Shown: piece after piece, positions 1-5,012 of the stretch
How positions within the stretch are numbered: position 1 is the first letter of the stretch
Layout of the letters: every line of letters starts with the position of its first letter
Origin: an uncultured Ectothiorhodospiraceae bacterium
GTDB lineage: Bacteria; Pseudomonadota; Gammaproteobacteria; UBA9214
Direction: 5' to 3'
NCBI GenBank assembly: GCA_947258945.1
Contig: CAMYKJ010000047.1
Span: 1 to 5,012 of the forward strand
DNA length: 5,012 bases
Made by a program: the position numbers and the translations under genes
The notes under the pieces: model-generated
Told to the model about the DNA's origin: nothing
Seen by the model: only the letters and a program-made list of their open reading frames with translations
The model's database searches: none

Positions 1-99
1 GTTCCGGCTCCAGTTCTGGTCGATCAGTTCCGCCAGGCGAATCCCGGCGTGTTGACTGGAAGTTTCGGTATCCTGGGCATTTTGTGTGAATTGGGTCAT
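1..99 (-). CDS. Unrecognised protein, N-terminal 33 residues only, 3'-partial
   Basis: A frame opens with ATG at 99-97 and stays open to the left window edge. The visible protein begins MTQFTQNAQDTETSSQ and continues HAGIRLAELIDQNWSRN. The first 16 residues are polar and rich in Q and T, as in a flexible N-terminus. Residues 19-29 (IRLAELIDQNW) could start an amphipathic helix. There is no signal peptide or membrane segment in the visible part. The start is supported by AGGA eight bases upstream. It is the third minus-strand gene here, but a spacer of about 220 bases separates it from the enzyme I remnant, so it may have its own promoter. I cannot assign a function from so little sequence. 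Confidence 0.6.
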   Translation of the reverse strand, partial: MTQFTQNAQDTETSSQHAGIRLAELIDQNWSRN

Positions 100-107
100 C
101 GGGGCTG

Positions 108-111
108 TCCT
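108..111 (-). promoter_or_regulatory. Shine-Dalgarno site of the left-hand gene
   Basis: On the minus strand AGGA is followed by eight bases (CAGCCCCG) and then the ATG at 99-97. Motif and spacing are both good for a ribosome binding site. This is the main support for calling a gene that is cut off after 33 codons. Confidence 0.6.
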
Positions 112-144
112 GGTTAAATGCGGTAAAGGGTGCGCCATCTGTTC

Positions 145-170
145 CTTGCCAGCAGCAAGTTGTGCATAAC
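145..170. repeat. Two abutting short dyads just upstream of the left-hand gene
   Basis: CTTGC (145-149) and GCAAG (155-159) form a perfect 5-base inverted repeat around CAGCA. Directly beside it, GTTGTGCATAAC (159-170) matches its own reverse complement at 10 of 12 positions. Both lie 45-70 bases upstream of the ATG at 99, in reach of a promoter or 5' leader. I found no convincing -35/-10 pair here, so this is recorded as structure only. Confidence 0.3.
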
Positions 171-185
171 GGTGTGGCAGATTGG

Positions 186-204
186 TGCCCGTTAGAAGCG
201 GGCA
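186..204. repeat. Short inverted repeat (6-base stem)
   Basis: TGCCCG (186-191) and CGGGCA (199-204) pair across a seven-base loop. No run of T follows on either strand, so it does not look like an intrinsic terminator. It sits between the operator-like dyad and the left-hand gene, so it could be a hairpin in that gene's 5' leader. Confidence 0.35.
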
Positions 205-216
205 TGACAGGCAACA

Positions 217-232
217 ATGACCGTTCAGTCAT
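217..232. promoter_or_regulatory. Operator-like dyad in the leader of the left-hand gene
   Basis: ATGACCGTTCAGTCAT has perfect 5-base arms (ATGAC/GTCAT) around CGTTCA, and 12 of its 16 positions agree with its own reverse complement. Allowing one bulged A at 217, the flanks CAACA (212-216) and TGTTG (232-236) also pair. The layout GACYG-NN-CRGTC resembles operators of TetR-family repressors. It lies about 118 bases upstream of the ATG at 99. No regulator gene is visible, so the role is inferred from symmetry and position alone. Confidence 0.3.
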
Positions 233-309
233 GTTGTGCGGCTGTGTGACTAGCGTACTGACAGACGAAGTGCTATGTACAGTGTCCTCGCATTGCACCC
301 GGAAAGCAA

Positions 310-324
310 ATTAACCAGGTTAAT
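310..324. repeat. Perfect 15-base palindrome at the enzyme I break
   Basis: ATTAACC (310-316) and GGTTAAT (318-324) are exact inverse copies around a single A at 317. The palindrome holds the TAA stop (322-320) of the truncated enzyme I frame and starts about 15 bases beyond the last codon that looks like enzyme I. The one-base centre suits a protein-binding site or a recombination scar better than an RNA hairpin. There is no T-run, so it is not a typical terminator. Confidence 0.45.
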
Positions 325-676
325 GAGACAGCTGACACCTGGCACTGCTGGCGTTGACCAGGTTGCCCACGATTTCATTTCGAAGCGCCTCTCCCAAGGA
401 GGCATCATTCAGCATGAGTTGATGGGCCCCGAAAACTTCAGCCAGTCTGGAATCGATTTCCTTTTCCGCCCGCGTGGCCAGGTCGAAGAGATCCTCCGAG
501 ATTCTCGCCGTTGCGGTATCAAGACGGGCAAATTCTTCTTTGACGTTGTCTTGTTCTATAGCCACCGGGACGTTTATAGGACCAAGCAGGCTGCGATGTA
601 CATGGATGATGCCTTGCGCCAGACCCGGTAAGATCGGTGTTCCCTGGATTATCGGTGTTAAGGCTTTATCGGACAT
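320..676 (-). pseudogene. PTS enzyme I (PEP-protein phosphotransferase), N-terminal fragment, 3'-truncated
   Basis: Intact enzyme I takes phosphate from PEP and passes it through a histidine to HPr in the cytoplasm. The 118 codons match the start of the family. Residues 12-22 (GTPILPGLAQG) fit the usual SPGIAxG strand. About 38-113 are the helical HPr-binding region, with AHQLMLND (84-91) standing where Escherichia coli has GHIMLLED. Likeness stops near residue 113 (NASSA); the last residues RCQLSH look unrelated and are followed by TAA. Family members have about 570 residues or more, so the phosphohistidine motif (GGxTSHxAI type) and the PEP-binding barrel are absent. Reading the other two minus frames past the break gives no enzyme I sequence, so a single frameshift is unlikely; a deletion or rearrangement fits better. 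The ATG at 676 is the natural start. The ribosome site is weak (GAAGA about 12 bases upstream). The 37-base gap to the glucan synthase suggests one operon. A functional short HPr-binding protein cannot be excluded but is improbable. Confidence 0.8.
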
Positions 677-713
677 GATGATGTGTGATCTTCAGTGACA
701 GTCAGTAATGCCC

Positions 714-3700
714 TTATCCCAGATCCACCTCGACATAGTGCTCCCGGCGATCGTCCACAAGGGGGATCGTGCCCTGTGGTCGTCCTGTCCCACCCGGGTG
801 TATTACATCTACCACGACGCCATCTAGCGTTACGCGGCTGTCAAACTCCGGCTTTTCGCCAACGCGCCTGACGGTGATATGGTAGACCGTCTCGCGATAG
901 CGGTAGTGGATTTTGTACGATTCCCAATGAGCCGGAATACAGGGGGCGATGCGCAGATGGTCTACTTCCAGTTGCACGCCCAGCAGTGTTTCCACGGTCA
1001 ACCGGTACATCCAGCCCGCCGCCCCGGTGTACCAGGTCCAGCCGCCCCGACCCGTGTGTGGCGACGTAGCATAAATATCCGCACTCATAACGTAGGGCTC
1101 GACCCTGTAGCGCTCGATGTCATCCGGCTGACTGCCGTGATTGACGGGATTAAGCATACTGAATAATTCCCAGGCCCTGTCCCTGTCACCCAGCATGGCA
1201 AACGCCATCGTGGTCCAGATCGCGGCATGTGTATACTGGCCACCGTTCTCACGGACACCGGGCACATAGCCCTTGATATAACCGGGTTCAAGTCCTGATT
1301 TGTCGAAGGGCGGGTCAAGCAACTGGATTAACTGCGCATCGCGGCGCACCAGGTGTTTGTCCACGGCCGCCATCGCCTGACGGGCGCGCACGGGATCGCC
1401 ACCACCCGAGATGACCGCCCAACTCTGGCTGATCGAATCGATCTGACATTCGTCATTGTCGGCCGAACCCAGGGGTGTGCCATTATCGAACCAGGCCCGC
1501 CGATACCAACCGCCATCCCAGGCATGGGCCTCTATGTTCTTGCGCAGCCGTGCAGCCTGCCCGGCGCAGACCTCGGCAAAGGCCGCGTCGCCCCGGCCAT
1601 GAGCCAGACCGGCAAACAACTGCAGATTCTCGTACAGGAACCACGCCAGCCAGACGCTCTCCCCCTTGCCGTCACGACCGACGAGATTCATACCATCGTT
1701 CCAGTCGCCGCAGCCCATCAGCGGCAATTGATGCTCGCCGAAGCGTAAGCCGTGATTGATTGAACGCACGCAATGCTCGTAGAGGCTTGCCGCCTCCACC
1801 GAGCGCTGTGGCTGGTCATAGTAGGCCTCCTCTTCCGGGTTCAGTTCGCGGCCCTCCAGGAAATGCACGGACTCGTCGAGTACACCCGTATCGCCGGTCG
1901 CCTGTACATAACGACAGGTTGCATAAGGCAGCCATAGATAATCATCGGAAAAATGGGTGCGCACGCCCTGTCCGTTGGGCGGATGCCACCAGTGTTGCAC
2001 GTCACCCCGGAGAAACTGATGCCCGGCGCAGCGGACCAGCTGCTCGCGGGCGAGCCACGGTGTCGCATGGATCAGCGCCATGGTGTCCTGCAATTGATCG
2101 CGGAAACCGTAGGCCCCGCCGGATTGATAGTAGCCACTTCGGCCCCAGAGCCGGCAGGACAGGGTCTGGTAGACCAGCCAGCCGTTGGCCATCACGTCCA
2201 GCGCCGGATCCGGCGTCTCCACATTCACTGCACCCAGGGTGTGGTTCCAGTATTGCCACACCGCTTCCAGTGCCTGCCGGGCGCCAGCCGGTCCGCCGAA
2301 GCGCTGGATGAAATGCCGCGCTTCGTCGCTGTCCCTGGCTGCGCCGAATACGAACACGATCTCGCGTTCCTGCCCGTCGGCCAGTTCGATCCAGGTCTGG
2401 ATCGCGGCGCACGGATCGAGGCCCGCACCCACCCTGCCCGACAGGCGTTCATGGTGCATCGCTGCCGGGCTGGCCAGCGTGCCGTTGCGGCCAATGAATT
2501 CGGTACGGTTGCCGGTCACCGCGCACCCTGCCTCGCTGACCTGCGCAAAGACGACCCGATTGGCACATTCACGGCCATAAGCATTGCGCGCGAACAGCGC
2601 CCCGCTGTGTGGATCGGTTTCGGTAACAATATGCATCAGATTGGCGTGCCGCCACTCGCCGAGTACCAGCTCCCAATACCCCGTCAGCGACAGGTGACGT
2701 GTGCGTCGTGCGTGATTGCGCAGCTTTAACACGACGAACTTCACCGGTGCGTCCATGGCGACGTAGGTATACAGTTCCGAGGAGATGTCCGCCTCGTAAT
2801 GCTCGAACACGCTGTACCCGAACCCATGCCGGCACACATACCCGGACCGGCCGCAGGCAGGCAATGACGTCGGCGACCAGAACGCGCCCGTTTCCTCGTC
2901 GCGAATATAGAGCGCCTCACCACTGCTGTCGACAAGCGGGTCATCGTGCCAGTTGGTCAACCGGAACTCGTGCGCATTTTCCACCCAGGTATACGCGCCC
3001 CCGCTCTCGCTGACGACCGTGCCAATATGCGGGCTGGCAATCACATTGGCCCATGGCGCCGGCGTGGTCTGACCCGGCTCGAGGGTAACGACATATTCAT
3101 GCCCGTCGGGTGTGAAACCTCCCGGGCCATTGCAGAAAATGCGTTCGCGCGCCGACAGCGGATAGGCCGGTTCGGTTACCGGTTCCAGCACTGGTGTCAG
3201 ACGGCCCGGCAGGCGCTCAATCGGTATACGGCGTTGTACCTGCTCTGCCAGGGTCTCGGCCGTATCAGTGAAAACGATGCGGGCGACGGTCTGGAACAGG
3301 ACCCGGTCCTCCTCGGAAAGCTCCTCGGTGCGCCGCACGAAGACCCCGCCCGGTTTGTCGAGAACTTGCGCCTCGGGTCCCGCGTTGATCAGCCCCATGA
3401 TCTGGTCCTGCAGAACGGCCCGGTACCCCGAGAAATCCTCGTTCACAATCACCAGGTCTGCAGTCAACCCCTTCATCCGCCAATAGCTATGGGCCTGCAG
3501 CACCTGCTTGACCAGGTCGATGCGGTCCAGGCTGCCGATACGTATCAGGATGATCGGCAGATCGCCCGAGACGGCAAAGCTCCAAAGCCCGGGCTGACCC
3601 AGCCGGTTACGCGCGATGACGCTGGGCGCAGCGCGGCGCAAGGCATGGCCGTATATAACCGACGTGGCCAGGCGGCCGAAGACCTGGGCGTCGGCCTCGG

Positions 3701-5012
3701 TTGCGTTGAGGTGGCGCAGCACTTCCTGACTCTGGAACCATGCCATTTCAAAGGCACGCTCGATGAAATGCCGGTCACAATACTTATCGAGTACTGCCAG
3801 TGCGGCCTCGCGCGTGTCCGCGACACCGGAGATAATCTGCACGGTTGCCGATTCGTCGGGTGACAATGTGATCGTGCGACGGATCGCCACAATGGGATCA
3901 AGCACCGAACCCTCCGTGTTCGACAACGCCGGCGGATCGTCACTGCTATCCAATACCACCGGATTGGCCGCCGTTCGACCCCGCCCGATGAATTTGGCGC
4001 GGTCAGTCTCGTAAGACGAGTCGTCGGCAACCGCGCCCGGCGTTGCCAACAGGTGAAACATCCACGGCACCTGTTCCCCGGGTGTACGGGGGCGCCGGGT
4101 GCAGAGGATCGCCTGGCGGTCGGGCAGAATTTCGGTTTGCACGAACAGGTTGCTGAATGAGCGGTGGGCCAGGTCGGCATTCAATGGCGCCAGCACGACC
4201 TCCGCATAACTCGTCACCTCGATATGACGGGTACGGGACGACAGATTGGTGAGCGTGACACGGCGGATTTCAACGTCGTCTTCGGGCGAAACGCTGATCT
4301 CGGTGTGAGCTTCAATCGCCTCATCGCGCCGACGGTATTCAGCGCGTGCCTGCACGAAGATCGCCTCGTAATGATCTGCCTCGCGCAGTGTCGGTTGATA
4401 CGCGGCTGACCAGTAATATCCTGTGTCACGCTCGCGCAGGTAAATGAATGTGCCCCAGCTATCGCACGTGGCATCCTCGCGCCACCGGGTGACGGCCAGC
4501 TCGCCCCAGCGGCTATAACCTCCACCGGCATGGGTCGCCATGACATGGTATCTGCCATTGGACAACAGGTGAACTTCAGGTATCGGCGAGTTCGGGTCGG
4601 TAAATACGCGCATGATCTCGCCTGCCTGCACGACAGGTGGGCGCGCGGCGGCACTCACTTCAGCGGCGTGCGGGTGTAACGTGGCGCCCTGTTTCGGAAC
4701 ACGTTCCTGCAGCAACAATTGCGTCGCCCGTACGAGAGGGTCAGACATGAAGCGGCGTTGCATCGGCGCGTTGAGTAATACCTGCTCAAAGGCCAGCAGG
4801 CTCATGCCCTGATGGTGGGCCATGAAGGTGTGCACGATGGCATGATGCTTGCCCCGCGGCACACGCGATGGCGTGTAATCGACCGCCTCATAGAAACCAT
4901 AGGCACCGAGAAAACCTTCGGCAGCAAGCCGCTGCAAGTTCCGACACGCTTCCAGCGGCATCACCGTCAGTGCCAGTGCGCTGGCGTAAGGAGCGATGAC
5001 CAGGTCGTCTCC
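714..5012 (-). CDS. ndvB: Cyclic beta-1,2-glucan synthase, C-terminal half (GH94 module), 5'-partial
   Basis: The family makes cyclic beta-1,2-glucans at the inner membrane for the periplasm; its C-terminal GH94 part trims the chain by phosphorolysis before cyclisation. The 1432 visible residues (residue 1 at base 5012) begin GDDLVIAPYASALAL with no start, so the frame continues off the window. Residues 1 to about 112 are the end of the glucoamylase-like domain (YGFYEAVDYTPSR, MAHHQGMSLLA). About 130-620 form a first GT36-associated beta-sandwich plus helical module (GLWSFAVSGDLP at 475). About 624-1432 form a full GH94 module: beta-sandwich, then GFRDQLQD (969-976), GCGDWNDGMN with the catalytic-type Asp (D1103/D1106), ENGGQYTH (1255-1262) and GGWTWYTGAAGW (1323-1334), expected to shape the sugar and phosphate sites. 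The family is about 2800 residues, so roughly half is missing. No frameshift is seen. The GTG/ATG codons near 4964 are internal. The frame ends in TAA, 37 bases before the enzyme I remnant. A lone phosphorylase is less likely because of the fused glucoamylase-like tail. Confidence 0.93.
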   Translation of the reverse strand, partial: GDDLVIAPYASALALTVMPLEACRNLQRLAAEGFLGAYGFYEAVDYTPSRVPRGKHHAIVHTFMAHHQGMSLLAFEQVLLNAPMQRRFMSDPLVRATQLLLQERVPKQGATLHPHAAEVSAAARPPVVQAGEIMRVFTDPNSPIPEVHLLSNGRYHVMATHAGGGYSRWGELAVTRWREDATCDSWGTFIYLRERDTGYYWSAAYQPTLREADHYEAIFVQARAEYRRRDEAIEAHTEISVSPEDDVEIRRVTLTNLSSRTRHIEVTSYAEVVLAPLNADLAHRSFSNLFVQTEILPDRQAILCTRRPRTPGEQVPWMFHLLATPGAVADDSSYETDRAKFIGRGRTAANPVVLDSSDDPPALSNTEGSVLDPIVAIRRTITLSPDESATVQIISGVADTREAALAVLDKYCDRHFIERAFEMAWFQSQEVLRHLNATEADAQVFGRLATSVIYGHALRRAAPSVIARNRLGQPGLWSFAVSGDLPIILIRIGSLDRIDLVKQVLQAHSYWRMKGLTADLVIVNEDFSGYRAVLQDQIMGLINAGPEAQVLDKPGGVFVRRTEELSEEDRVLFQTVARIVFTDTAETLAEQVQRRIPIERLPGRLTPVLEPVTEPAYPLSARERIFCNGPGGFTPDGHEYVVTLEPGQTTPAPWANVIASPHIGTVVSESGGAYTWVENAHEFRLTNWHDDPLVDSSGEALYIRDEETGAFWSPTSLPACGRSGYVCRHGFGYSVFEHYEADISSELYTYVAMDAPVKFVVLKLRNHARRTRHLSLTGYWELVLGEWRHANLMHIVTETDPHSGALFARNAYGRECANRVVFAQVSEAGCAVTGNRTEFIGRNGTLASPAAMHHERLSGRVGAGLDPCAAIQTWIELADGQEREIVFVFGAARDSDEARHFIQRFGGPAGARQALEAVWQYWNHTLGAVNVETPDPALDVMANGWLVYQTLSCRLWGRSGYYQSGGAYGFRDQLQDTMALIHATPWLAREQLVRCAGHQFLRGDVQHWWHPPNGQGVRTHFSDDYLWLPYATCRYVQATGDTGVLDESVHFLEGRELNPEEEAYYDQPQRSVEAASLYEHCVRSINHGLRFGEHQLPLMGCGDWNDGMNLVGRDGKGESVWLAWFLYENLQLFAGLAHGRGDAAFAEVCAGQAARLRKNIEAHAWDGGWYRRAWFDNGTPLGSADNDECQIDSISQSWAVISGGGDPVRARQAMAAVDKHLVRRDAQLIQLLDPPFDKSGLEPGYIKGYVPGVRENGGQYTHAAIWTTMAFAMLGDRDRAWELFSMLNPVNHGSQPDDIERYRVEPYVMSADIYATSPHTGRGGWTWYTGAAGWMYRLTVETLLGVQLEVDHLRIAPCIPAHWESYKIHYRYRETVYHITVRRVGEKPEFDSRVTLDGVVVDVIHPGGTGRPQGTIPLVDDRREHYVEVDLG

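Noticed and set aside
186..236. Hairpins 186-204 and 212-236 as a transcription terminator after the enzyme I remnant
   Set aside because: Neither is followed by a T-run on either strand, and the stems are short or bulged.
100..345. Simple frameshift in enzyme I, or a transposase gene interrupting it
   Set aside because: The other two minus frames after base 345 hit stops within about 25-35 codons and show no enzyme I or transposase motif; about 220 bases is also too short for either.
275..631. Plus-strand open frame opposite the enzyme I fragment
   Set aside because: The minus strand carries clear enzyme I sequence over most of this stretch. The plus-strand product resembles nothing I know, and no good ribosome site precedes it.
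879..3863. Several plus-strand open frames of 80-300 codons opposite the glucan synthase
   Set aside because: They are shadows of a long GC-rich coding sequence. Their products are low-complexity, rich in R, P and A, and overlap the conserved GH94 motifs on the other strand.
4962..4964. GTG codon (with ATG next to it) as the start of the glucan synthase frame
   Set aside because: The frame stays open to base 5012 and the 16 extra residues (GDDLVIAPYASALALT) fit the family, so the gene simply enters from the right edge.

Overview
The window comes from a GC-rich bacterium, most likely a Pseudomonadota and probably a gammaproteobacterium. That placement is an inference from protein resemblance and base composition only. 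All supported genes lie on the minus strand, so the biological reading order runs from base 5012 down to base 1.

Region 5012-714 is one continuous reading frame of 1432 residues, open at the right window edge. It is the C-terminal half of a very large cyclic beta-1,2-glucan synthase (NdvB/Cgs/ChvB type). It holds the tail of the glucoamylase-like domain, a degenerate GH94-like module, and a complete GH94 phosphorylase-type module with its catalytic motif intact. The N-terminal glucosyltransferase and membrane part must lie beyond base 5012.

After a 37-base gap, bases 676-320 encode the first ~113 residues of a PTS enzyme I (PtsI/PtsP type PEP-protein phosphotransferase). The coding sequence then breaks off and stops, well before the phosphohistidine and PEP-binding domains. 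It looks like a 3'-truncated pseudogene cotranscribed with the glucan synthase. The stop codon lies inside a perfect 15-base palindrome.

Region 319-100 is a non-coding spacer with several short dyads. One of them (217-232) has the layout of a repressor operator. At base 99 a new gene with a good Shine-Dalgarno sequence begins and runs off the left edge. Only 33 residues are visible and I do not recognise it.

Functionally, the window shows the chain-length-control end of periplasmic glucan synthesis next to a decayed phosphotransferase component. I see no RNA gene, CRISPR array, transposase or clearly new system. The points most worth a second look are the broken enzyme I with its junction, and the dyad-rich leader of the left-hand gene.
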